Positions 33,394-43,439 are shown, counted from the stretch's first letter. The stretch is DNA of 64,000 nt from Bacillota bacterium (GCA_030536355.1 JAUNQD010000005.1:40638-104637); one strand, 5' to 3'. Translations and numbers: made by a program. Notes: generated by a model not told the origin, from the sequence alone.

Positions 33394-35799
33394 TTAGTTT
33401 TCCTTTTTTAACACTAATCCTTTTTTACCAAAGTATAGTGCTCCAATTCCGCTAACTAATGCAAGGATAAACCATATATATGCGTTACTTGCATCTCCCG
33501 TCTTTGGAACTTCGTCTTTTACATTATTATTGCTTCCGTCAGTTGAGCTTCCGCCACCGGTATTTCCACCGCCAGAATTATTCTGCTGATCAACATACGC
33601 AAGAGCATATGTTGAAAATTGGTCGGTTTCACAAGAGATGGTTTGATTTGCTGCATTATAAGTACAAGGAATGACTGTGGCTACTCCATTGTGCACTCTA
33701 ATCATCTGGTATGTTCTTGTTACGGATGAATTTGAATTGATAAGTGAACTCGGTACTTTCAGCGTAATTGTCACCGCACCATTCGTTTCTGTAATATTTA
33801 CAGGACTGTCTGAGCCAATCTGCTTAAGCAAATCTATATCCAAATACATTCCAATCGTAGCATTTCCCTTCTTGGAATCTATCAAATCTTTATCTGTCTG
33901 ACTCACACTTGCAGAAATGTCCGTTACTTCCAACCAAACCTTTACTTCTTCTCCATTTTCTAGTCTGGTCTTTTCTGCCTCTGTCAATAACTTACTAATC
34001 AAATCGTCCGTAAGTTCTGCCAAATCTGCATTGCAGGCATTATTGGCAGGGTCAGTAATATTGCTGAAATCAGCTTCGCTCTCCAATACCAATGCATAGG
34101 TGGAAAACTTATTTGTTGCAAAGGTTACAGTTCCTGCAGCTTTGTTGTAGACAGCCTCGATCCTGGTATAAGTCTTTGTTCCATTTGCATCTTCATGCTG
34201 ACGAATGACATAAAATGTGCCATCCATGTTTTTGAACTCATCCGACAATTCCAAGGTTACTGTGATATCGCCGGTTAAATCCGTCAGCTTATTTTCCCAG
34301 TTGTTTCCCGTCGTGCCTTTGCTGACCACTTGGAACAGGTCAGCATCGAGGTACAAGACATCGCTGTCGCCGGATTGTATATGTTCAGCAAATTGGCTTT
34401 GAGCTTCTGCTTTTTCGCTTTCGCTTAAATCGTTAACGGTCAGTTTGAGGTTGCCGCTGTCGGTGGCATTTTGGCCATTGGAGATCTTGGCGGCGTTAAC
34501 ATCCTTTGCACCGCTCACATTGATTATATCCGGGCTTTCGGAAAAGACAACGGCGAAGTGAGGATTGTTATGCTGGATTACTTTGAACCGGAAAGTACTG
34601 ATGGTTTCAGAAGCACTAAAGCCAGCATCTGCCAATGAGGTCGGATATTCATTTGTGCCGATACCCGTTACTTGATAGCCGTAATCGGGTTTGAACACAA
34701 AGTTGATATAGACTTCGGTGCTTGGATCGTCAAACGCAGCATCCATAATGCGAACACCCGCCTCCTCGTTGGTACTTGTCTTGTTATAACCGTACCATTC
34801 GATTAGATCGGTCTCGGTATCATTATTTTCAAATTTTCCGTTTCCCTTGTAAGTGTATGTTGTTGAACCGATTACAACAGAGCTGACAGTGATAGAACCG
34901 TGCTCACTCTTGTTTTCCACCTGGTCTCCGTCCCATATTACAGCAGTAAAGTCGACCTGATTAATATCGTCCTCGCTCTCACCAAACCAGACGTTCACTG
35001 CAAGGAATTTCTGCTCGCCACCAAATTGGCTGGGATATGCAGTATAAGTGTAGGTATCGCTTTCGATATTAAATACACGCTCGGACAGGGCGCCCTCCGG
35101 TGTGTCGCCGCCGGTGATCAGTTTCGCTTTCATGCCCTCTTCCGGCCTCATGACGATTTTTACACTGCTGATATCGTTCAGTGGAATGCTCGCCTCGTTG
35201 CCGGCGTAGGCTGTTTCCTGATTGTCGATGTCAACAAGCGTGACGCTGAATGTGCCAAGAACGCTGCCGCCCTTGGAAAGGGTAAAGATGCCGTTATTGA
35301 CAGCAAGCGTTCCTCCTTCTATGCTCGAATCCGCAAAGAATGCAATAGAAGGCCCCGACTGCTGCGGGTTGTCGCCACCGCCGGTACCGTCGTGGTTGTC
35401 AAATTCTATTGTGAAGGTGATGTTTTTATCACCGTCTTGGATATAGTATGTCCATCCGGATTCATCGGTAAGAGCAGCATACTCAAAGGATACCGCTTGC
35501 TTCGTGCCTGTGATGCCACTGTTGCTTTGGTTTACTTGTGCATCCGCTACAGGAGTGGCCTTGATGGTAATGGATGAAACACCGCTAAGGTTGACCGGTG
35601 TGCTGTCGGCAACGGTGAACTCTCCGCTATCCAGCTTATACTGCACGGTTCCCGTTTGACCGTTCGATTCTCTGATCACAAAGGTAGCCGTTTCTTCTGC
35701 GTCGCCTGCTGCAAATACCTGCATTTTTGAAGTTCCCATTATCAGTGAGAATACCATTAAAAAACTAAGTATCCACGCAATTCTTCTTTTTGCCTTCAT
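33394..35799 (-). CDS. Cell-wall-anchored surface protein (VPKTG sorting signal)
   Basis: 801 aa. It has an N-terminal signal peptide (basic MKAKRR, hydrophobic core, cleavage after VFAA), a long beta-rich extracellular part with Asn/Thr/Ser-rich repeats, and at least two copies of a domain ending in FxTNKFSTYALV / FETDQFSTYALA (about residues 560 and 725). A Gly/Ser/Asn-rich spacer is followed by VPKTGD, a membrane helix and the KKEN tail, i.e. a class LPxTG-like anchor. The ligand is unknown. It is divergent from the double-HTH gene; only a sortase-like remnant is adjacent, so anchoring would need a sortase elsewhere. Confidence 0.9.
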   Translation of the reverse strand: MKAKRRIAWILSFLMVFSLIMGTSKMQVFAAGDAEETATFVIRESNGQTGTVQYKLDSGEFTVADSTPVNLSGVSSITIKATPVADAQVNQSNSGITGTKQAVSFEYAALTDESGWTYYIQDGDKNITFTIEFDNHDGTGGGDNPQQSGPSIAFFADSSIEGGTLAVNNGIFTLSKGGSVLGTFSVTLVDIDNQETAYAGNEASIPLNDISSVKIVMRPEEGMKAKLITGGDTPEGALSERVFNIESDTYTYTAYPSQFGGEQKFLAVNVWFGESEDDINQVDFTAVIWDGDQVENKSEHGSITVSSVVIGSTTYTYKGNGKFENNDTETDLIEWYGYNKTSTNEEAGVRIMDAAFDDPSTEVYINFVFKPDYGYQVTGIGTNEYPTSLADAGFSASETISTFRFKVIQHNNPHFAVVFSESPDIINVSGAKDVNAAKISNGQNATDSGNLKLTVNDLSESEKAEAQSQFAEHIQSGDSDVLYLDADLFQVVSKGTTGNNWENKLTDLTGDITVTLELSDEFKNMDGTFYVIRQHEDANGTKTYTRIEAVYNKAAGTVTFATNKFSTYALVLESEADFSNITDPANNACNADLAELTDDLISKLLTEAEKTRLENGEEVKVWLEVTDISASVSQTDKDLIDSKKGNATIGMYLDIDLLKQIGSDSPVNITETNGAVTITLKVPSSLINSNSSVTRTYQMIRVHNGVATVIPCTYNAANQTISCETDQFSTYALAYVDQQNNSGGGNTGGGSSTDGSNNNVKDEVPKTGDASNAYIWFILALVSGIGALYFGKKGLVLKKEN

Positions 35800-35976
35800 C
35801 TTGCATTCCTTCTTTCTTAAATGTATTTTGTATCTATTATAATTTTAAAAAAATACCCAATATAATGAAATATACTTTCCATAAATGTCAATGACAATTG
35901 TGGAAAATCAACTTTTCTTATCTATAATGTATGGTACACTAATATAGACTAAATTTTACAAAAGGAGACTGGTTTT
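35800..35976. promoter_or_regulatory. Divergent promoter region of the surface protein and its regulator
   Basis: A very AT-rich 177-bp gap. TATAAT-like boxes face both ways (plus strand near 35922; minus strand near 35838), but -35 boxes are weak. CAATGACAATTG and similar short inverted repeats near 35890 could be operator sites. Plus-strand AAAGGAG precedes the HTH gene, and AAGGA precedes the surface protein gene. Confidence 0.5.
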
Positions 35977-37719
35977 ATGGCTTTTAGCGAACAACTGAAT
36001 GCATATATATCCGAACTAAACTGTACTTCAAAAGAACTAACAGATGTATCTGGCTTGTCCGCATCTGTTCTCAGTAGATATCGCACCGGAAGCCGTGTAC
36101 CTACAACCGATTCCGAACAATTCATACAACTTGTACAAGGAATTGCAACCATAGCAAATGAAAGAGGATATTCTGAATTTACGGTTGAAAAAATCCAAAA
36201 AACACTAGAGGATTGTTTGCAGGATGCAACTTTCCCATATGAGCTTTTTCAAATAAATTTTGATACACTTTTGACATCTCTTTCTATAAATGTTGCAGAT
36301 TTGTCTCATTTTTTAAATTTTGACAGTTCTTATATTTCCCGTATACGAAGCGGGCAACGTAGACCATCAAACCCACAGGATTTTGCACAAAATGTTTCAA
36401 AATATATAGCCGGACATTGTTCTGAGTCCGACAAGGTGACTATTGCAAAGCTAGTACATTGCACCACAGATGAAATCAACAATGATTCTCTTTGTAGGGA
36501 CAAGATTATCCATTGGCTTTTAAATGAACAAATTGAAAAAAAGGATGTCGTCCTTCCCTTTTTATCAAAATTGGATGAATTTGATCTCAATGAATTTATC
36601 CGCAGTATACACTTTGATGAATTGAAGGTACCATCTGTTCCTTTTCAGTTACCAACATCCAAAAATTATTATGGTATTGATGAAATGTGCGAAGGAACCC
36701 TGGACTTTTTCAAGGCTACTGTGTTGTCTAAGTCAAAAGAAGATCTTATTGCCAATGACGATACACCAATGGCGGACAAAGCAAATGGTACTGATTTTAT
36801 GAAAAAATATATATTTGCTGTTGCACTAACCCTCAAAAAAGGGTTACATATTCATTTCATACACAATATTAACCGCCCTTTTGAAGAAATGATGATGGGA
36901 CTTGAAGGCTGGATTCCTATGTATATGACAGGGCAGATTTCGCCATATTACCTCAAGGATGTACACAATAAACTTTTTGGTCATTTCCTTTATTCCAGCG
37001 GCGCAGCTGCATTATCCGGCGAATGTATTATGGATTACCATCAAAATGGAAAAATGTATCTGACCAAGAATAAAACTGAGATGTCCTATTACAGACAACG
37101 GGCACTTGATATACTTTCAAAGGCATCTCCTCTTATGGATATTTACCGTATAGAATCAAAGGATGCATTTTACTCATTTGTAGAAAGAGATATAGTAACT
37201 CCCGGCAACAGAAGGTCTATTCTGTCTGCACTCCCTATACACACACTTTCGGAGGAGTTGCTTTTACAGATATTAAATCACAATCATATTGAGGAAGCCG
37301 ACAAGAAACGAATTTTAGATTTTGCAAAAAAGCAAAGACAGCTATATGAGAATATTTTACCAAATAGACAGATAATAGATGAAATACCTGTTATTAGCGA
37401 AATGGAATTTTTAGAACAGCCTATGCTATTACCACTATCCGAAATATTCTATGAAAAGGACATTGTTTACACATATGCAGAATATTTGGAGCATATGGAA
37501 CAAACAATTACCTATAGCCAAAACAACAGTAATTATACTGTAAAACAAAACAGCAGATATCCCTTTAAAAATATACAAATTCGTATCTTGGAAGGGAAAT
37601 GGGTGGTCATTTCTAAAAACAAAACACCAGTGATACATTTTGTTATTCATAACCCACAGCTACGAAATGCGTTGGAAAATATGGTGATTCCTGTCTACGA
37701 TAAAGACGACACATTATGA
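35977..37719 (+). CDS. Large double-HTH (XRE-like) regulator
   Basis: 580 aa. Two helix-turn-helix segments of the phage-repressor type are seen: residues about 14-45 (SKELTDVSGLSASVLSRYRTGSR) and about 100-130 (VADLSHFLNFDSSYISRIRSGQR), each ending in the typical RxGxRxP turn. The remaining 430 residues have no domain I recognise, and are rich in aromatic and charged residues. It is AT-rich with codon use unlike the neighbouring housekeeping genes, suggesting transfer together with the divergent surface protein. It probably controls that surface gene; this is inferred from the divergent layout. Confidence 0.85.
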   Translation: MAFSEQLNAYISELNCTSKELTDVSGLSASVLSRYRTGSRVPTTDSEQFIQLVQGIATIANERGYSEFTVEKIQKTLEDCLQDATFPYELFQINFDTLLTSLSINVADLSHFLNFDSSYISRIRSGQRRPSNPQDFAQNVSKYIAGHCSESDKVTIAKLVHCTTDEINNDSLCRDKIIHWLLNEQIEKKDVVLPFLSKLDEFDLNEFIRSIHFDELKVPSVPFQLPTSKNYYGIDEMCEGTLDFFKATVLSKSKEDLIANDDTPMADKANGTDFMKKYIFAVALTLKKGLHIHFIHNINRPFEEMMMGLEGWIPMYMTGQISPYYLKDVHNKLFGHFLYSSGAAALSGECIMDYHQNGKMYLTKNKTEMSYYRQRALDILSKASPLMDIYRIESKDAFYSFVERDIVTPGNRRSILSALPIHTLSEELLLQILNHNHIEEADKKRILDFAKKQRQLYENILPNRQIIDEIPVISEMEFLEQPMLLPLSEIFYEKDIVYTYAEYLEHMEQTITYSQNNSNYTVKQNSRYPFKNIQIRILEGKWVVISKNKTPVIHFVIHNPQLRNALENMVIPVYDKDDTL

Positions 37720-37731
37720 TTTTTATATAAA

Positions 37732-37759
37732 GAATGCCGCAGAGAAATCTGCGGCATTC
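37732..37759. terminator. Hairpin after the double-HTH gene
   Basis: Perfect 12-bp stem GAATGCCGCAGA / complement with a GAAA tetraloop (37744-37747). The T-run is weak on both sides. Confidence 0.65.
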
Positions 37760-37863
37760 ACATTACATATATTCAAATCATTCTGATAACAAATTGATAA
37801 CACTTTTTTGCAACCACGCCTCCCAAAAATCCAGTGTTTTCGGGCATTTCCAGCGTTTTTCTC

Positions 37864-38841
37864 CTATTCCCACTCTATTGTTGCCACCGGTTTATCTGAG
37901 ATGTCCCACAGCACTCTGTTGATTCCGGGTACTTCTGCGATGATCCTGTCTCTCATCACGCAAAGTCTTTCCCATGGAATTTCTACTGATTCAGCTGTTA
38001 CAGCGTCTACTGTGTTGACTGCTCTGATGATAGCTGCCCAACCCATGTATCTCTTGTCGTCCTTAACGCCTGTTGACTTCAGGTCAGGGATAGCTACGTA
38101 GTACTGCCATGGCAGGTTATCCATCTTTTCGATTTCTTCTCTTACGATGGCATCTGCTTCTCTAACAGCTTCCAGTCTGTCTCTTGTGATAGCGCCTGTG
38201 CATCTAACGCCAAGACCAGGGCCAGGGAATGGCTGTCTGAATACCATACCGTCAGGCAGACCCAGAGCCTTACCAACTACTCTTACTTCGTCCTTGTACA
38301 GCAGTCTTACAGGTTCAACCAGTTCGAACTGCATGTCTTCAGGAAGTCCACCTACATTGTGGTGTGCCTTAACGCCGTCTGATTCTGTGATATCAGGATA
38401 GATAGTACCCTGTGCCAGGAATTCGATTCCTTCCAGCTTACGCGCTTCTTCTTCGAATACTCTGATGAACTCAGCACCGATGATCTTTCTCTTAGCTTCA
38501 GGTTCTGCAACGCCTTCCAGCAGTCCCAAGAATCTGTCGATAGCATCTACATATACCAGGTTAGCATTCATTTCGTCACGGAATACCTGTACTACCTGTT
38601 CAGGTTCGCCCTTTCTGAGAAGGCCGTGGTTAACATGCACGCATGTCAGCTGCTTGCCGATAGCCTTGATCAGCAAAGCTGCTACTACGGAAGAGTCAAC
38701 GCCACCGGACAAAGCCAGCAGAACTTTCTTATCTCCCACCTGTTCCTGTATTAATTTTACCTGTTCTTCGATAAATGCTTCAGCCAGAGCAGGTGTAGTG
38801 ATACGTTCCATATTATCCGGTCTTTTGTTTGGTAAATACAT
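37864..38841 (-). CDS. guaA: GMP synthetase, ATP-pyrophosphatase subunit only
   Basis: 325 aa against about 515 for normal bacterial GuaA. It aminates XMP to GMP. It starts at the ATP-pyrophosphatase P-loop (ALSGGVDSSVVAALL near residue 43) and runs through the C-terminal dimerisation domain (QPFPGPGLGVRCTGAITRDRL, DKPVATIEWE). The whole N-terminal class I glutaminase is missing, and there is no partner glutaminase gene next to it. GGAGG precedes the ATG. It resembles the split archaeal arrangement. It must use free ammonia or a glutaminase encoded elsewhere. Confidence 0.94.
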   Translation of the reverse strand: MYLPNKRPDNMERITTPALAEAFIEEQVKLIQEQVGDKKVLLALSGGVDSSVVAALLIKAIGKQLTCVHVNHGLLRKGEPEQVVQVFRDEMNANLVYVDAIDRFLGLLEGVAEPEAKRKIIGAEFIRVFEEEARKLEGIEFLAQGTIYPDITESDGVKAHHNVGGLPEDMQFELVEPVRLLYKDEVRVVGKALGLPDGMVFRQPFPGPGLGVRCTGAITRDRLEAVREADAIVREEIEKMDNLPWQYYVAIPDLKSTGVKDDKRYMGWAAIIRAVNTVDAVTAESVEIPWERLCVMRDRIIAEVPGINRVLWDISDKPVATIEWE

Positions 38842-38901
38842 ATTGATCCTCCATTCTATACTTCGGCAATGCCGTTATTGTCTGATTTGATGATTACAGT
38901 T

Positions 38902-38929
38902 GTATTATTTCCTACGTGTTATTTCCTAC
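38902..38929. repeat. Tandem 14-bp repeat upstream of guaA
   Basis: GTATTATTTCCTAC then GTGTTATTTCCTAC, head to tail, about 70 bp upstream of the guaA start and downstream of a minus-strand TACAAT. TTATTTCCTAC also occurs at 50051-50061 before the aldo/keto reductase gene. It is a possible operator. Confidence 0.5.
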
Positions 38930-39004
38930 AACATATGATTGTATCACATTTTTTTACTTTTTTATACAAAAAATGTTATTTCTTCTTCAGAATATAGAGC
39001 TTTC

Positions 39005-39874
39005 TCAGCTTTCTTCCTTCAAGGCCAACACCGTAACTGCTGCCATGATAACGACTGCACCCACAAGCTGCATGCCTGTCAGCATAGTTCCGAACAATAT
39101 CAACGAGAACAGCACTGTAGTAACAGGCAGCACGTTTTCGAAGATGGATACCATAGTTACAGACAGCTTGCCGATGGCATAAACATATCCGAATTCGCCT
39201 AAAATGATACAAATCAGTGCGGTAAGTACAGTAACTACGATACCTACAGGTGTGAAGTTCATCATAGGTTCAGGAGTAAATACCGCCAGCGGAACCTGCA
39301 CTATGAGTCCCGATACGAACAGCCCTGTCAGTATTGTAAGTAAGTCATATTTCTCATACAGCGGCTTAACGTAAGCGATAAAGAATGTCCAGCAAAGTGC
39401 AGCCAGCAGCATAAAGCCGAACCCTGCCATGCTTACGCCCATAGGTTCTCCGCTCACCAGCAGATATACACCCACGATAGAAGCTACAACGCATACGATC
39501 TTCAAACCTGTTATCTTATTGCCGAAGAATATCCTATCTCCGATCATGCCGAATACAGGAACAGTCGCCATGATGAGTGCCGAAAACGACGCACTTGTCA
39601 ATCCTGTCCCCAGGTTTTCAACGGTAAAATACAGCGCCATCCCTACGGCACCGGAAATGAACAATCTAGGCCAGTCCTCACGCTTGACATGGAGTCCGCC
39701 TTTTTTTATCAATACGATGGTCAGCAATATCGCTGTTCCGATAAGAAGTCTTGTCAGGGTAAATATAGCCGGTGACACGTATTCCATCATGTACTCGATG
39801 GCTATGAAGTCCAGTCCCCAGATGAAGTTTACTCCGATGATCGCCAGTAATGCTTTCTTAGATGAGTTTCCCAT
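39005..39874 (-). CDS. DMT-superfamily (EamA) transporter
   Basis: 289 aa from the ATG preceded by GGAGG; ten predicted membrane helices in two EamA repeats (LAIIGVNFIWGLDFIAIEY... and FMLLAALCWTFFIAYVKPLY...). The family exports or imports small metabolites, often amino acids or nucleosides. Its start lies 1 nt after the stop of the YkvI-like gene, and its ribosome site is within that gene's end, so translation is coupled. The substrate is unknown. Confidence 0.9.
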   Translation of the reverse strand: MGNSSKKALLAIIGVNFIWGLDFIAIEYMMEYVSPAIFTLTRLLIGTAILLTIVLIKKGGLHVKREDWPRLFISGAVGMALYFTVENLGTGLTSASFSALIMATVPVFGMIGDRIFFGNKITGLKIVCVVASIVGVYLLVSGEPMGVSMAGFGFMLLAALCWTFFIAYVKPLYEKYDLLTILTGLFVSGLIVQVPLAVFTPEPMMNFTPVGIVVTVLTALICIILGEFGYVYAIGKLSVTMVSIFENVLPVTTVLFSLILFGTMLTGMQLVGAVVIMAAVTVLALKEES

Positions 39875-39875
39875 T

Positions 39876-40997
39876 TTACGCCTCCGATTTTTTGTCTGCG
39901 GCATCTGCCGCATTGTCCCTACATCTATTTTTAATACGTGTATACGCTACGCGCCCCACATATATCAAACCTATATATCCCAGATACGGATAGATCATAC
40001 CTATCAATTCCGCGAACGGCAGAAGTCCCAGCAGGAATGCTCCGACAGCCACACATCCCGCGAAAATATAGCTCTTCTTTGTGCCCTGCTCCACGAACCT
40101 CTCGCTGACTGTCCAGAGCATAGCGCTGCATGCGGAGAATATCCCGCAGATCAATGTTATGCTGAAAACCGCGCCGAGCACGAATGATATCTTCTTAGCC
40201 AAGTAAAGAGTCGGGATAGCTAAAGTTCCGGCTGTGCCTATATCAGTAAGCATGGCGCTGTTCATAAGAAGGATAGCCAGCATCAATGCAAAGGTGCCCA
40301 GCGTTGCTCCGTAAACTGCCTCTTTGCGCGAAGCTGCGCTCTTTCCAAGGGCCGTATAATACATGGAGCCTCCGGTCAGATTATATGCTATATAAAGCAG
40401 TCCCGAAAGCCACCAGAACCTTACTGGCTGTCTTGCTTCCATAACAGGCTGATATTCACCTACCATCGCCAGCCCATCAAAATCGCGGAACACGGTTATC
40501 ACGCCGACAATGATCGTAAATGCTATGATGGTAGGTCCAATAAAGGATACCACCTTGACGAATCGCTGGAATCCAGCCACATAAGCTACAAAAGCCAGCA
40601 GCGACATCACCAGAGCGCCTACATAGTGATTGAGTCCGTAATACTCCTGAAGAGTAGCTCCGGCACCTGAGATGAGAATGACCATGCCGGCAAACATACT
40701 TATAGGAACGAACCAGTCATAGAATACGCCGATTTTCTTGCCGCAAAAATATTTGAACTGGTTGAATCCTTCATCATCACGATGTTTCTGACCGGCCTCG
40801 AGGATCGCTGGTCCCACGATCAAAAAACCTACCAAATTGATCGCAACCAAAATAAAGCTCTTATACCCATAACTGGTAAAGAACTGCAATATCTCCTGCC
40901 CCGTCGCGAATCCGGATCCCATGACCCATGCAACATAAGCACCCATTATTCTTATTATGTTTTTACAGCTTGTGTTCTGCTCCATATCCGGCTCCAA
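39876..40997 (-). CDS. YkvI-family membrane protein (APC-superfamily-like carrier)
   Basis: 373 aa, about ten membrane helices. It starts with an APC-like first helix (GAYVAWVMGSGFATGQEILQFF), in which the broken GxGxATGQE segment resembles the substrate-binding part of amino-acid carriers. It resembles the Bacillus YkvI family of uncharacterised carriers. It is directly coupled to the EamA transporter gene. The function is unknown. Confidence 0.85.
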   Translation of the reverse strand: MEPDMEQNTSCKNIIRIMGAYVAWVMGSGFATGQEILQFFTSYGYKSFILVAINLVGFLIVGPAILEAGQKHRDDEGFNQFKYFCGKKIGVFYDWFVPISMFAGMVILISGAGATLQEYYGLNHYVGALVMSLLAFVAYVAGFQRFVKVVSFIGPTIIAFTIIVGVITVFRDFDGLAMVGEYQPVMEARQPVRFWWLSGLLYIAYNLTGGSMYYTALGKSAASRKEAVYGATLGTFALMLAILLMNSAMLTDIGTAGTLAIPTLYLAKKISFVLGAVFSITLICGIFSACSAMLWTVSERFVEQGTKKSYIFAGCVAVGAFLLGLLPFAELIGMIYPYLGYIGLIYVGRVAYTRIKNRCRDNAADAADKKSEA

Positions 40998-41021
40998 TAA
41001 TCATTAAGTCTGCACTTTCAT

Positions 41022-41105
41022 TTTATGTTAGCCACATAAATAAAGCAATATTTTTCAATTTTTTTACAAAAAAAACTGGTGTTATGAAAAAAATAATTTT
41101 ATAAT
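41022..41105. promoter_or_regulatory. Intergenic region between the YkvI-like gene and purC
   Basis: A perfect inverted repeat TTTATGT-5 nt-ACATAAA (41022-41040) lies 25 bp upstream of the YkvI-like start. A plus-strand TATAAT (41100-41105) lies about 55 bp before the purC start; the -35 is weak. No PurR-type boxes or purine riboswitch were recognised. Confidence 0.45.
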
Positions 41106-41160
41106 AGTGGGGTGGAATTGTTATTCAACATTACTGATAATATATATGGAGGCGATTTTT

Positions 41161-41844
41161 ATGGAAAAAATCTACACAGGAAAAACAAAAGACGTATTCA
41201 AACTGGAAAACGGTAACGTACTGCTGCTGTTCAAGGATGACTGCACAGGCAAAGACGGTAAGTTCGACCCGGGCGAAAATGCTGTTGGTCTGACAATAGA
41301 AGGAATCGGAAGAGAAAATCTGAAGACTTCCATCCACTATTTCGAACTGCTGAAAGCTGCAGGAGTTAAGACTCACTACGTAGATGCTGATATCGATAAG
41401 GCTACTATGGAAGTACTGCCTGCTACAGTATTCGGTAAGGGTCTGGAAGTAATCTGCAGACACGTTGCTACAGGAAGCTTCATCAGAAGATACGGTGATT
41501 ACATCGAAGACGGCACTCCTATCGAAGGCGGATATGTTGAAACTACATTCAAAGATGACGAAAAGGGCGATCCACTGGTAACTAAGGATGCTCTGGCTCT
41601 TCTGGGCGTTATGACTCCTGAAATGTATGACAGCATGAAGGAACAGACTCTGAAGATCACTCAGATCGTTGCTGACGATCTGGCTGCTAAGGGCCTGAAG
41701 CTGTACGACATCAAGTTCGAATTTGGTTACAGCGAAGACGGCGAAGTTATCCTCATCGACGAGATCGCTTCCGGAAACATGAGAGTTTACAAAGACGGAG
41801 AAATCGTGGATCCAATGGATCTGACAAAGATGATCCTCGCATAA
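41161..41844 (+). CDS. purC: Phosphoribosylaminoimidazole-succinocarboxamide synthase (SAICAR synthetase)
   Basis: 227 aa, step of purine synthesis joining CAIR and aspartate. [37 protein letters not shown] and [11 protein letters not shown] match the family. The ATG at 41161 has GGAGGC 5' of it; the upstream ATG at 41107 does not. It stands alone away from other pur genes, ending at a strong terminator shared with guaB. Confidence 0.96.
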   Translation: MEKIYTGKTKDVFKLENGNVLLLFKDDCTGKDGKFDPGENAVGLTIEGIGRENLKTSIHYFELLKAAGVKTHYVDADIDKATMEVLPATVFGKGLEVICRHVATGSFIRRYGDYIEDGTPIEGGYVETTFKDDEKGDPLVTKDALALLGVMTPEMYDSMKEQTLKITQIVADDLAAKGLKLYDIKFEFGYSEDGEVILIDEIASGNMRVYKDGEIVDPMDLTKMILA

Positions 41845-41857
41845 TTTATCGCATTAT

Positions 41858-41885
41858 AAAACCCCGTGAAATTCACGGGGTTTTT
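41858..41885. terminator. Bidirectional terminator between purC and guaB
   Basis: Stem AAACCCCGTG with CACGGGGTTT, followed by seven T on the plus strand; converging genes on both sides. Confidence 0.92.
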
Positions 41886-41888
41886 TTA

Positions 41889-43397
41889 TTATCTGTTTCC
41901 AGGGGATGATGTATCTCTCAGGATAACGTCGTGTGCGCCGCCTTCGATGATACTTGTTGCTGATACGAGAGTGATCTTAGCGTTTTTCTGAAGATCAGGG
42001 ATGTTCATCAGGCCGCAGTTGCACATTGTTGACTTGACCTTCTGCAGTGACTGTCTAACGTTGTCGCTGAGTGGTCCTGCGTATGGAACGTAGGAGTCAA
42101 CGCCTTCTTCAAATGACAGCTTCTTGTCACCGCCCATGTCGTATCTCTGCCAGTTTCTTGCTCTATTAGAACCTTCGCCCCAGTATTCCTTAACGTAGTT
42201 ACCATTGATGTTCAGCTTAGCTGTTGGGGATTCATCGAATCTTGAGAAGTATCTTCCCAGCATCAGGAAGTCAGCTCCCATAGCAAGTGCCAGTGTCATA
42301 TGATAATCATATACGATACCGCCGTCCGAGCAGATAGGTACGTATACGCCTGTTCTTTCGTAATACTCATCTCTTGCTTTAGCAACTTCAATAACGGCTG
42401 AAGCCTGTCCTCTGCCAATACCTTTCTGTTCTCTTGTGATACAGATGGATCCGCCGCCGATGCCGACCTTGATGAAGTCAGCACCTGCATTTGCCAAATA
42501 TTCGAAGCCTTCCTTATCAACTACGTTACCTGCACCAATCTTGACTTTATCGCCATACTTTTCTCTTACGAAGTCCAGAGTGATCTTCTGCCATTCTGTG
42601 AAACCTTCTGAAGAGTCGATACAGAGAACGTCAGCGCCTGCTTCTACGAGAGCAGGGATTCTTTCTGCATAGTCTCTTGTATTAACGCCGGCACCAACAA
42701 CGTATCTCTTATGATCATCCAGCAGTTCATCAGGGTACTGCTTATGAGTGTCATAGTCCTTACGGAATACGAAATATGCCAGTGTCTGGTCTTTTCTTAC
42801 GATAGGAAGAGCATTCAGCTTATGATCCCAGAGTATATCGTTAGCTTCTGAGAGGCTCACACCTTCTTCTGCATATATGAGCTTATCAAACGGAGTCATG
42901 AATTCGGCAATTTTTGTATTCGGTGACATTCTGCTTACTCTGTAGTCTCTGCTTGTCACCAGACCAACCATCTTACCTTCTGCAGTTCCGTCTTCAGTTA
43001 CTGCAGTTGTTGAATGTCCTGTTCTCTCTTTGAGCTCGAGCAATTCTCCGAGAGTCTGATCAGGTCTGATATTGGCGTCACTTGTAACGAAGCCCGCCTT
43101 ATGTGACTTGACTCTCTTTACCATTTCAACCTGGCTTTCGATAGTCTGTGAACCGTAGATGAATGAGATACCGCCTTCTTTAGCGAGAGCGATGGCAAGT
43201 CTGTCTCCCGATACAGCCTGCATGATGGCTGATACCATAGGAATATTCATCTGGATCGCAGATTCTTCACCCTTCTTGAATTTTACTACCGGCGTCTTGA
43301 GAGAAACGTTCTCTACTCTGCATTCTGTTGAAGAGTATCCCGGTACTAAGAGATATTCACTGAATGTTCTTGATGGTTCTTCAAAAATATATGCCAT
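41889..43397 (-). CDS. guaB: IMP dehydrogenase
   Basis: 502 aa, oxidises IMP to XMP with NAD, feeding GuaA. A catalytic barrel is interrupted by two CBS domains (about residues 110-225, including [10 protein letters not shown] and LNALPIV). The catalytic Cys lies in [19 protein letters not shown] near residue 335, with the mobile flap near [28 protein letters not shown] of most family members reads GIGGGS here. AGGAGG precedes the ATG. It follows the luxR-type gene by 42 nt. Confidence 0.93.
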   Translation of the reverse strand: MAYIFEEPSRTFSEYLLVPGYSSTECRVENVSLKTPVVKFKKGEESAIQMNIPMVSAIMQAVSGDRLAIALAKEGGISFIYGSQTIESQVEMVKRVKSHKAGFVTSDANIRPDQTLGELLELKERTGHSTTAVTEDGTAEGKMVGLVTSRDYRVSRMSPNTKIAEFMTPFDKLIYAEEGVSLSEANDILWDHKLNALPIVRKDQTLAYFVFRKDYDTHKQYPDELLDDHKRYVVGAGVNTRDYAERIPALVEAGADVLCIDSSEGFTEWQKITLDFVREKYGDKVKIGAGNVVDKEGFEYLANAGADFIKVGIGGGSICITREQKGIGRGQASAVIEVAKARDEYYERTGVYVPICSDGGIVYDYHMTLALAMGADFLMLGRYFSRFDESPTAKLNINGNYVKEYWGEGSNRARNWQRYDMGGDKKLSFEEGVDSYVPYAGPLSDNVRQSLQKVKSTMCNCGLMNIPDLQKNAKITLVSATSIIEGGAHDVILRDTSSPGNR

Positions 43398-43439
43398 TTC
43401 TTCCTCCTGTTGTATTTTGAATTTGATATATTGTACTAC

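Noticed and set aside
34900..35577. 225-aa plus-strand open frame
   Set aside because: Antisense of the surface protein gene; no ribosome site or recognisable domain.
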